A DNA stretch of 21,294 nucleotides from Acrasis kona (Eukaryota; Heterolobosea; Eutetramitea; Acrasida; Acrasidae). The first letter of the stretch is position 1. Every line of letters starts with the position of its first letter. Below the pieces are notes generated by a model. That model was not told where the DNA came from and made no database searches. It saw only the letters and a list, made by a program, of their open reading frames with translations. Position numbers and translations under genes: made by a program. Positions 8,471 through 16,047 of the stretch are shown in pieces. Location: NCBI GenBank assembly GCA_026419775.2, contig JAOPGA020001284.1, positions 1 through 21,294 of the forward strand, written 5' to 3'.

Positions 8471-8563
8471 GGCGATTTGATCGAGTTTTTTACGACATTG
8501 GTCTAAGATGGACGACTCAAGTTCGTCTCCGAAAGGGCGTGGGTTCAAATCCCACAGTCGTCA
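8471..8563 (+). tRNA. tRNA-Leu(CAA) with a 13-nt D-loop insertion
   Basis: Acceptor GGCGATT (8471-8477) pairs with AGTCGTC (8556-8562) using two G-T wobbles, followed by A73, the known leucine discriminator. The D stem is ATC (8480-8482) with GAT (8507-8509). The anticodon stem is GACGA (8511-8515) with TCGTC (8523-8527), around loop CTCAAGT with anticodon CAA at 8518-8520. The long variable arm TCC-GAAA-GGG fits a class II tRNA. The T arm is GTGGG-TTCAAAT-CCCAC. The D loop is 24 nt; removing 13 (for example 8486-8498) gives GAGTGGTCTAA, the standard leucine D loop. The usual intron site after position 37 is empty. The insertion splits the A box between TGATCGAG and TGG. Confidence 0.85.
8486..8498 (+). 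other. Candidate ectopic D-loop intron in tRNA-Leu
   Basis: The inserted stretch reads TTTTTTACGACAT and lies just before the TGG that holds G18-G19. It begins with T6 (8486-8491), longer than the gene's own 3' T5. Its ends could shift by one base because of flanking T. Its length matches that of the tRNA-Cys insertion, but the sequence and position differ. Confidence 0.5.
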
Positions 8564-8564
8564 G

Positions 8565-8569
8565 TTTTT
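8565..8569 (+). terminator. Pol III terminator of tRNA-Leu
   Basis: A run of five T lies two bases after the discriminator A. Confidence 0.65.
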
Positions 8570-8792
8570 CAAACAGATCCATATCGGGAATTGATTGTTT
8601 TTAGTGTGTTCCTTCAGCACCGGCCAACAACAACAACCAAGCAATGTAATCTTGGACTTCTCGTCCTTTGATATGATCTCCCTACAGGTACAGTTGAACT
8701 GAAACCTAACAATTATTCGCTTTTTCTTGTGTTGTAACGATATTTATAATTGTTTCCGGAGAAGGATGGAGTTCTTTCTTTATAAATAAAAC

Positions 8793-10403
8793 ATGGTGAA
8801 GGTCTTCTTTTCACTGATACTATTTCTTGCACTGTCACTCGCCCAAGATATATGTCACCAATGGACATATCCAGAGCGTGCTGAATTTCCACTCGTTACA
8901 GAAGTTGAAACAAGCGTCAGGGCTATTCCAGACATCTCAGGCTTCTTATTCAAAATGACAAATATACCGTACATGGGCAACACTATCATAGCTATATCGG
9001 ATCATCCAATTAGTGGAACAGATAACCTACCTCTAAAATCATACAAAGATGTTGGTTCAGGAACAAATTGTGACTATGAAAACCAACACCTAAAATGCGA
9101 CGATGAAAACAACATGTTCAAAGACGAAAGATTCAGCTGTAGACCATCATCTTATAATGGTTGTAAGACGCTAGATTGTGAGTGGGTAATCACAATCACA
9201 GATGCTCAAGATGCTGAAAACGTTCGCAAGAGAGAAGAGGACAACATGGTCCATTACATTTTTGATTATTACCTTGGCTACTACACTGCCAAGCACGATG
9301 ATTCTCCAGGAATTTTGGGTGACATCCAACAGGTTCCATTCTCTTACCTCACATCTTATGCAGGCGTGGTGCCAGCAGAGAAGAAGAGCACAATGCTCAG
9401 CATGACTTATGAGTTTAGTGCCAATCCTAGTTCACTCCAAGCCTTGAACAATTTCCACGTATCCACAAGCAGAAGCGATGCCATCTTGGACTTGGACGTT
9501 TCTGATCCTGGTAGACTTAAATTCATAAGACAGTCCAATTGGACGGATTATGGTTACGCAGGCATCACGACCGTGTCAAGCATCCTGCTTCCAACAGACA
9601 ACACTGAAGTGTACTCCTCCATCACCATCACAGGAACTTATTGCAAAGGAGCCACAAGAGACATTTACTATCACTGGAGCTGTTCTGAAACCTTTCCATT
9701 CCACCACGTAGTTCCTAACCATGCCTACCAAATGAAGGCCGTTTCGAAAGAAGCATCCATCAGTGGTTACGGAAGAATTTTACATTCATTCGACGGAAGA
9801 AGCTTTGAAGCGTCCAAGGAGACAAGTCCAATACTAATTGGTGACATTGGAATTTGGATCGTTTGGATCACAGATCAGCTCACTACGACAGGTTTCGAAA
9901 TCAAAGGAGCGCCAGAGTTGGATTTGATGTTTATTGATTCTTGGTTGGGTTCCGGATGGGTCAAGTTTAATTGGCAGCTTGGAGATTATAACGTTACAAA
10001 GAGCAGCAATGCTAATTTGTTACCCGAACACTTTGATCCCATCATTAAGAATTCTGGAAAATTATTCGTCGCATTCTTCGTGCAAGCTAACGAACACACA
10101 AGTGACATTAAGGCAGCAGGACATTCTGGTAAAGTTGTTGTGAAAGCAAATGTTGTTCCAAAAATATCAAGACAACGTAAAATAAACAATAGAGCTGTTG
10201 AATGGAGTGAACCTCAGTTCCAGTCCGATAGTTATCATAAACAATCCTTGCGTCAAGGTCCTGGCGTTCCAGCGTGGGTTGGTCCTGTTGTCGGTGTGAC
10301 TTCATCTGTTCTTGTAGTGTCTGGCGTCGTTCTTATAGTCGTTGTTTCGGTATTCATTCATAAGAGGAGAATCCAAAACCGAAAATACGAAATCATCTTT
10401 TAA
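8793..10403 (+). CDS. Type I membrane glycoprotein, family unknown
   Basis: This single-exon protein of 536 residues starts at ATG 8793. Residues 1-17 (VKVFFSLILFLALSLA) are a signal peptide. The large extracellular part has eight cysteines, an even number, mostly clustered at about 94-130 (NCDYENQHLKC, FSCRPSSYNGCKTLDC) and 277-290, and sequons at NWT and NVT. A Ser/Gln-rich stalk leads to one strong transmembrane helix at about 496-522 (VGPVVGVTSSVLVVSGVVLIVVVSVFI). The cytoplasmic tail HKRRIQNRKYEIIF follows the positive-inside rule and ends in YEII, which fits a YxxPhi endocytic sorting signal. The ectodomain matches nothing I recognise. A cell-surface or endosomal receptor-like role is an inference. 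AATAAA overlaps the stop region. Confidence 0.75.
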   Translation: MVKVFFSLILFLALSLAQDICHQWTYPERAEFPLVTEVETSVRAIPDISGFLFKMTNIPYMGNTIIAISDHPISGTDNLPLKSYKDVGSGTNCDYENQHLKCDDENNMFKDERFSCRPSSYNGCKTLDCEWVITITDAQDAENVRKREEDNMVHYIFDYYLGYYTAKHDDSPGILGDIQQVPFSYLTSYAGVVPAEKKSTMLSMTYEFSANPSSLQALNNFHVSTSRSDAILDLDVSDPGRLKFIRQSNWTDYGYAGITTVSSILLPTDNTEVYSSITITGTYCKGATRDIYYHWSCSETFPFHHVVPNHAYQMKAVSKEASISGYGRILHSFDGRSFEASKETSPILIGDIGIWIVWITDQLTTTGFEIKGAPELDLMFIDSWLGSGWVKFNWQLGDYNVTKSSNANLLPEHFDPIIKNSGKLFVAFFVQANEHTSDIKAAGHSGKVVVKANVVPKISRQRKINNRAVEWSEPQFQSDSYHKQSLRQGPGVPAWVGPVVGVTSSVLVVSGVVLIVVVSVFIHKRRIQNRKYEIIF

Positions 10404-10613
10404 TAAACAATTATTTATTTCAAGACCTGTCATTACTTTTCTCTATGTTGAACTGTTATTTGCAATGAAACAATAATCCCTTGAGGAGAAGTTTCAATAT
10501 TCGAACAAAAATAGCGATGTAAAAATAGAATCAAAAGCTGGTTGTGGGAGATATCCCCTCTTTTTATGGAGACAACAAAAAATACATTTCACAAAATATA
10601 AACATTCAAAACA

Positions 10614-11438
10614 ATGGACAATAACTTATCAACGTTCCAAAGAATGTATGATACACCAGAATCAGTTAATATCTCAAAGGTTGCACCAGGATCCAACATC
10701 ACAAAAGTTGTTAATACAGAAGTCAACACAAGTCGATCCAACGCCTCAATGCTGGTCAGTACGCTCAGTGCAACTCTCGTGTTTGCTGGGTCCACAATGA
10801 TTCTAGCAGGTGCAGGAATGCTAATTAGCGACTGGATCTATTACTACCACACGATGGGAATTTGCATGATAATTGGATTCTCCCTATGGACAGTTGCATC
10901 CTTGGTTAGTTTCATTGGAACAATTGGCAGAGACAACAAAATCAGAAACTACTACACTTGGGTAAATTTATTCACCAGTGTGATCTTCTTCTCTGCAAAC
11001 GTTCTACTTTTACTAGGATCCATTTTTTATTTAAATTTGGACCTCAACACAAGGTACGCAGGACGCATTTTGTGGACCGTTGGTGCAGGGCTACTAACTG
11101 CAACATTTTTTATTAGAATTTTGGGTGTCACTTGGGATGCCATTCACTTGCACAACCATAAGCACTCTATATCGGAAGAGTCCTTACCTCTACGTTTTGG
11201 AGTTTTTGTTGACTATGAACCATCTAGGAGTCACAAAATTTCTGTTTGGGGAAATGCAGTAGCGTCAAGTTTATATCTATGCGGTTCATTGGTACTATGG
11301 GCAGGCACTTATGCCATGATAATGTCGTGGCCATCAATTAAGAAGAATGGATTTGAACATTTTACAGGAGTCGTATGGATCGTAGCTATGGGATTGATGA
11401 TACTTGGTTCTCTATCCCATGCCATCGGCAGAAGATAA
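10614..11438 (+). CDS. Six-helix membrane protein made of three two-helix units (YrhK-like?)
   Basis: This single-exon protein of 274 residues starts at ATG 10614. Residues 1-45 are polar with NIS, NIT and NAS sequons. Then come six hydrophobic helices in three pairs at about 46-105, 118-180 and 210-270. Each pair follows a similar plan: a first helix ending in a small-residue GS or AG motif, a short loop with aromatic residues, then a second helix of the form W-x2-G-x3 (IIGFSLWTVASLVSFIG, ILWTVGAGLLTATFFIRILG, VVWIVAMGLMILGSLSHAIG). The second pair in particular recalls the bacterial YrhK-like domain. Function unknown; internal triplication is an inference from visual comparison. It follows the type I protein gene by 210 bp on the same strand. 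Confidence 0.7.
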   Translation: MDNNLSTFQRMYDTPESVNISKVAPGSNITKVVNTEVNTSRSNASMLVSTLSATLVFAGSTMILAGAGMLISDWIYYYHTMGICMIIGFSLWTVASLVSFIGTIGRDNKIRNYYTWVNLFTSVIFFSANVLLLLGSIFYLNLDLNTRYAGRILWTVGAGLLTATFFIRILGVTWDAIHLHNHKHSISEESLPLRFGVFVDYEPSRSHKISVWGNAVASSLYLCGSLVLWAGTYAMIMSWPSIKKNGFEHFTGVVWIVAMGLMILGSLSHAIGRR

Positions 11439-11750
11439 CCAAGACGCAAATAATTATAAATACATTTAACAATTTTTCCATTATCGTCTTGTGTTTTATA
11501 GACTTTTGGTTCGCAGGTTTCAAGTGTTGAAGGTGATTCGTTCCGAAACTGTTTTAATGAGTATTATTTATACAAAGATTTCAAGTTTTGAAGAAATATG
11601 CTTCGCATAATCCAATAAACGTTAATTGTTACAGGTATTACATGCTCAAATTTCCACATACAAAACGATGAACGATTGAGGATTCTCTTTCTCGCGTAAA
11701 AAATGAATTTACAAAAATAAACAAAAAGTTGACCACCACGGTATTGGGCT
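11439..11750. other. Intergenic region of about 310 bp
   Basis: It carries the 3' flank of the membrane-protein gene and the presumed GCP3 promoter. The sequence TTTCAAGT is followed by GTTGAAG or TTTGAAG in two copies (near 11518 and 11578). Nothing coding is seen. Confidence 0.4.
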
Positions 11751-14442
11751 ATGAGTCAGAGTCCCTCATCACAAGGTCATCAAAATGCAGCGCAATCAAA
11801 ACAATTAAAGTACACCGAGGTTGCATACTCCATGCGCAAGCTCATCTTAAGTCGTATACCGCGTGGCGAAAATGTAGAGCAGGAACAATATGAATCGCGA
11901 GTTAACAAGGTAGATTAGTACTTTGATGATGAATTATTAAATTTAAGTTACTTCGATATCTAATGACGATTGTTTCAAGTCACATTGCACCGATTCAAGT
12001 TAAGGATCCGGTCCTTTTTGCCGAAGTTATCAAGAAGAACAGTATATATAATTGAATTTCAAAATCTCACATACGTTTTAGTGATAAGAGAGGATAGGGC
12101 ACATGATGTAACAAAATTCTCCGACCTGTACAGACGACTAAGCGAAAAACGCGTGTTGAATCACCACTGGGAACTTGTCTACATGATGCACACAATTAGT
12201 TCAGAGAGAAGTGCTTGGAGTAATTTGGATGCACTAAGTATAACGAACATGCAACAGACACAAGTATCAGTCGGTAAACCTGTAAAAGATGACATGATGC
12301 CCGTTCCATTATCAAATGGGTCTGCTGATGCACCACCTGCCATGTCAAACGACTATGATGCATACAAAGAATATGAAAATAGTAAGAATCATTTTTTAAC
12401 GCTCACTAAACGCACGTAGCATCGTTTGAGGTTAGTGAGGATGAAGTATTGAGGGACGTAATTTATGCCTTACAAGGAATTGATGGCAAACATGTAAAAT
12501 ATGACTCGGTAGAAGATTGTTTTCAAATTGATCCTCTGGTAGGCATGCCCAGATCCACCAGAGATCAAATTAGCAAACTATGTGAACTAGGATGGATGTA
12601 CATGCGCATATCAAGATTCGTACAAGAAGTTAGTGGATATGGACAAGGACTAGTCATTCAAGCATTTGCATCAGCCATAGAACATGAACTTTCACATTAT
12701 TACAAGCTTATAGCAGTACTAGAACAACAATTAGCATGCAACAGCATCACTTTAAAAAGACTCACAGTATGGTCAGCCGAACCAACCGACCGTCTGCGCT
12801 TGATGTTAATCCTGGTTGACATGGCCGGTAACAGGAGAGGATCAAGTCTAACGAGCGAACTTTATGCTTTATCCTCCCATGGAGATCCATTCACGAGGAA
12901 TTTTGTTCGTAACGTTCTAAGCAGAACTTGCGTTCCCATCTTTTCATTCATCCGCAGTTGGGTGTTTGAAGGTATATTAGAAGATCCGTTCGAAGAGTTT
13001 TGGGTAGCCTCTGACGAAAATGTAAAAATTGATGAATTATGGAAAAGTAAATATAGTCTAAGAAGCAGCATGATACCCAGTTTCATTAACGTGGAATTCG
13101 CAGAACAGGTTTGTCGTAATTTTTCCATCCTTTCGTTTAACGTTTTTCATAGATCCTAAGCATAGGAAGGACCATCAACTTCATCACAAAGTGTTGCGAG
13201 GACAATGAGTGGCAAGTAGATCAAGCTTACCAAATCACCTTAACGTTCGACGACTTGCAGAAATTAGAAAGCGTAATCAACATTGCAGCAAAAGCAACCA
13301 ACAAGAGAGTCATGGATCTACTTTTCAACAAGTACAAATTACAAGCACATTTCTCCGCTCTCAAACAATACATGCTATTGGGTCAAGGAGACTTTATTCA
13401 ACATTTATTGGAAATGATTTCTCCGGACCTAAACAAACCAGGTACGAGCATCGTGCGACACACATTATTGGGAATACTCGAATCAGCCATCAGAAGCAGT
13501 AATGCACAATATGACGATCCTGACATCACGGGAAGGTTGGACATTCGAATGATCAGCGACAATCAAATCACATCAAGCAACAAGAACATTTCACAAATGC
13601 ACCAAACGCAGGATGGAATGGGATGGGACATGTTTACGTTAACTTACATTGTCAACCCACCATTAGACACCATCTTTACGAAAGATGTGTTGAGAGTTTA
13701 CATTCGTATTTTCAAACACTTGTGGAGAATCAAGAGAGTGGACGCCATGTTGGACGCCACGTGGATGAAACATCAAGAGTTGGCCAAAGTTGCATTCGGT
13801 CATCGAAAATCAAATGTGAGCAGGAAATTCCAACCCATTCTTCACTTGTGTAATTTGCTGAGGCACGAAATGGTCCATTTTTGTAACAACCTGCAATATT
13901 ATTTCATGTTCGAGGTGATCGAGAATCAATGGCAAACGCTAGTGGATAAAATCAAAAAGATTAAAGAATTGGGAAATGGCGATTTGAAATCACTGATCGA
14001 AGCTCACGAAAAGTACGTGAAGGACATCATCAGACAAGCATTGTTATCGAGAGGACAGAGCAATTTGAAATCACAATTGGACAAGACGATCAACATCATC
14101 ATGCAATTTGTGAACATGCAGGATATGATTTATGCAGATGCCATCACCTTGTTGAAGGTTGACCGAATGGATGATTCGGAGGAGGACGAAGATTTAAATG
14201 TCGTGAATGGTAATGTGTCGTCCATGTTGAATGGTGGCGGAAATGGTATGAGCGATTATGGTGTGGTTGATAAATTTGGTAATAAATTGTTGGAGGTTCA
14301 GAGATTGTTTAGGGAGAATGAGAGATTGTTTGTTCAAATGTTGAAATCACCATCGGTGCAGCATGATAACATGTTACAGTATTTGACATTTAGGTTGGAA
14401 TTTATGACTGGTGGTGATGAGCAACAGAGTTTGTTGACGTAA
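11751..14442 (+). CDS. TUBGCP3: Gamma-tubulin complex component 3 (GCP3/Spc98)
   Basis: Four exons, 11751-11909, 12000-12381, 12420-13108 and 13153-14442, join into 839 residues, close to human GCP3 at about 907. Introns are about 90, 38 and 44 nt; the last two are very clear, while the first is the best fit among alternatives. Recognisable GCP3 segments include TKFSDLYRRL, LRDVIYALQGIDGKHVKYD, the GRIP1 signature WVFEGILEDPFEEFWVASD (about 385-405), LLGQGDFIQHLLEMISPDL, GILESAIRSSNAQYDDPDI, GWDMFTLTYIV and, in GRIP2, LRHEMVHFCNNLQYYFMFEVIE. The protein pairs with GCP2 in the gamma-tubulin small complex, which nucleates microtubules at centrosomes or equivalent sites. The C-terminal acidic linker at about 740-750 (DDSEEDEDLN) replaces the variable linker of animals. 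AATAAA follows the stop by 4 nt. Confidence 0.95.
11910..11999 (+). other. Candidate 90-nt intron 1 of the GCP3 gene
   Basis: It begins AAG|GTAGATTAG and ends GATTCAAG before TTAAGG. It is phase 0. The nearer acceptor at 11979 would give a stop within eight codons, so 11999 is preferred. This N-terminal region is poorly conserved, so the exact exon border is uncertain. Confidence 0.5.
12382..12419 (+). other. 38-nt intron 2 of the GCP3 gene
   Basis: It starts GTAAGAATC and ends CACGTAG, phase 1. Its removal yields NTSFEVSEDEVLRDVIYALQ, which aligns well with GCP3 proteins. It is one of the shortest introns in the window. Confidence 0.85.
13109..13152 (+). other. 44-nt intron 3 of the GCP3 gene
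   Basis: It starts CAG|GTTTGTCG and ends TTTCATAG, phase 0. Joining gives FAEQILSIGRTINFITKCC, matching the conserved KSINF region of GCP3. Confidence 0.85.
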
Positions 14443-14561
14443 TGTGAATAAATATTTGTTTGTTATTAGAATTGTCTTTTATTGGATAACAAGTTTGATG
14501 TAGTTGACACCGATCTTCCATCTGTTCCAATCATTGTAATTACGATGCCGGTAATGTCGAA

Positions 14562-14852
14562 TTATTTTTTATCAAACACAACTGTTCCTTTTGGTAAGTA
14601 CCTCTCTTCGTCCTTCTGCTTCTCCCATCCTTCGTAATCTGGTGGTAACTCTCTTAAATCTAGACTTGGGCGATGTATTCTATGTAAAACTTCTGCTCCA
14701 ATAAGTGCGCTAATTACACTTGTTAAAATTAATCCTGCTTTGGGAAGTAATTTATATTTTTTGGGTATTGCTTGTACTATTTGCGGTTTTTTGAACAGCT
14801 CTTCGTTCGCAGCCCTCAACAAGGTTCTCTTCGGTGCTTGTTGGGTTTGCAT
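14562..14852 (-). CDS. Small single-pass membrane protein, possibly mitochondrial
   Basis: This 96-residue protein starts at ATG 14850-14852. The N-terminal 35 residues are basic and lack acidic residues apart from one Glu pair (MQTQQAPKRTLLRAANEELFKK), as in many mitochondrial proteins. One hydrophobic helix spans about 39-57 (AGLILTSVISALIGAEVLH), followed by a charged tail RELPPDYEGWEKQKDEERYLP. This size and plan resemble small inner-membrane or respiratory-assembly proteins, but I cannot name the family. It ends 120 bp from the GCP3 stop (convergent) and shares a 51-bp divergent spacer with the next gene, suggesting a shared promoter. Confidence 0.65.
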   Translation of the reverse strand: MQTQQAPKRTLLRAANEELFKKPQIVQAIPKKYKLLPKAGLILTSVISALIGAEVLHRIHRPSLDLRELPPDYEGWEKQKDEERYLPKGTVVFDKK

Positions 14853-14903
14853 GTTGGTGATGTTTTAACTTTGATTACAATTATACACTCAACCCACAGA
14901 AGA
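14853..14903. promoter_or_regulatory. Divergent spacer, likely shared promoter
   Basis: Only 51 bp separate the two start codons (14852 minus, 14904 plus), so any promoter elements for both genes must sit here or inside the transcribed regions. No TATA box or other known element is obvious. Confidence 0.4.
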
Positions 14904-15626
14904 ATGGAAGTGTTGTTTAAAAATCTGACTGACCAATCGATACCGAGTTTCCCACCAGTATTTAGAAAACAAAAGCAACAGCTTGCTCAAAATGATATAG
15001 TCCTAACAGAAAGCAACGCATATAACTTTGGTAAGTGCTATTTTAGTGCTTAACTATTAAATCTATAAGCTCATAAAACTGTTGAACCGAGTTTGTCTCT
15101 TAGTAGAGAACATTCAAATCTATCGAGGAATGATAGCTTAACCAGGATCAATCAATTAGACTCGTCGGTAGACCAGTTTCAACAAGAGTGGAAGCCTATT
15201 ACTCGCAGTTTGTTCAGTAATGAAGATAGGGCGTTGCTACTAGAGAAACAACACATACAATCGGAGTATTATTATGTTACCGATGAAGTTCCCCACTCCA
15301 AAGACCCATTAGCACCACACATTTACTTTGATTTCGAAGATAGTCAACTCAACCCGCAAAGGCCGAGCAATGATGCAACCCATGTGAAAAGGGCACTTGA
15401 CCAGTTAATACTAAAACAGCGAGAAAAATCCAACATAGTGCAACCAACAAACGTTGCTAAAGCCGCTCCTCAAACTGTGGTGCAAAGACAAAAGATGGCT
15501 CACAATTATGACATCTATGTGAAACCTCAAAATGAGCGCAAGCGGAATACATTTGTCTCATTGTTCATTTGGATAACAGCATTTATTTTGTACATTTTTG
15601 GTTATAGAAATAAAAGGACCGATTAA
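14904..15626 (+). CDS. Tail-anchored membrane protein of unknown function
   Basis: Exon 1 (14904-15030, ATG start MEVLFKNLTDQ) and exon 2 (15070-15626) make 227 residues. The 39-nt phase-1 intron at 15031-15069 starts GTAAGTGC and ends CTATAAG; the join reads NAYNFAHKTVEPSLSLS. Later AG sites (after TCTCTTAG) are out of phase with the exon 1 end. Most of the protein is polar and Ser/Gln-rich, with an acidic patch IYFDFEDSQLN. A single hydrophobic helix at about 201-218 (FVSLFIWITAFILYIFGY) lies nine residues from the end, flanked by ERKRN and RNKR, as in tail-anchored proteins of the ER, mitochondria or vesicle fusion machinery. No SNARE heptads are seen, so the function is unknown. Confidence 0.65.
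15031..15069 (+). other. 39-nt intron in the tail-anchored protein gene
   Basis: It is the only nearby GT-AG pair whose phase joins the open frames on both sides, and its length fits the other introns here. The acceptor choice is moderately sure. Confidence 0.6.
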
Positions 15627-16047
15627 AACATTGAACACTTGAAGCATGTGACAAAATTAGAACTCCAAACAACACTTTGAATAAATTCTAGTGTTCATTT
15701 AGTAGTGTAGGTGGTGAATCAAAGTCTTTATAATGCTTCACTCGTGAGTATCGTTTCAAAAGAAGGCATTGAACTGAAAAGTTTGGTTGTCAAATTCACT
15801 GTCGCACAATACCAATAACCAAATTTTCTTCCTCCCGAAGTCACGTATGTCGATATTCCAACCTATATTAATTAGTTGTTGTAAAAGTTAACAGATTATC
15901 CAAGAAAGGTGCCAATCTCACACATCACATCAATGGAGGATTTTGGGCACTCGCCCAAAATATGCCTACACCCATTGGCATAATACAGCTATAAAAACTG
16001 AGAGGAAATAGGCAGTTCAATATAAAACAATTTTGAACAAAGCAGAC
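15627..16047. promoter_or_regulatory. Intergenic region of about 420 bp upstream of the kinase-ATPase gene
   Basis: AATAAA near 15680 likely ends the previous transcript. TATAAAA near 15991 (AGCTATAAAAACTG) and a second ATATAAAAC near 16020 sit 55 and 27 nt before the ATG at 16048, so either could be a TATA element. The segment GGGCACTCGCCCAAAATATGCC near 15948 contains a short inverted repeat (GGGC...GCCC). No gene is seen. Confidence 0.45.

Noticed and set aside
8511-8562. GACGACT (8511-8517) pairs perfectly with AGTCGTC (8556-8562), suggesting a truncated tRNA lacking a D arm.
   Set aside because: The segment GACGA is better used as the anticodon stem with TCGTC at 8523-8527, and the upstream GGCGATT gives a full seven-pair acceptor stem and a complete leucine tRNA.
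8471-8563. Permuted tRNA gene, with the 3' half before the 5' half.
   Set aside because: The arms appear in normal order; only a D-loop insertion is needed.
12043-12082. A GTATAT...TTTTAG intron of 40 nt inside GCP3 exon 2.
   Set aside because: Removing it puts TGA TAA directly in frame; reading through is open and keeps TKFSDLYRRL in frame.
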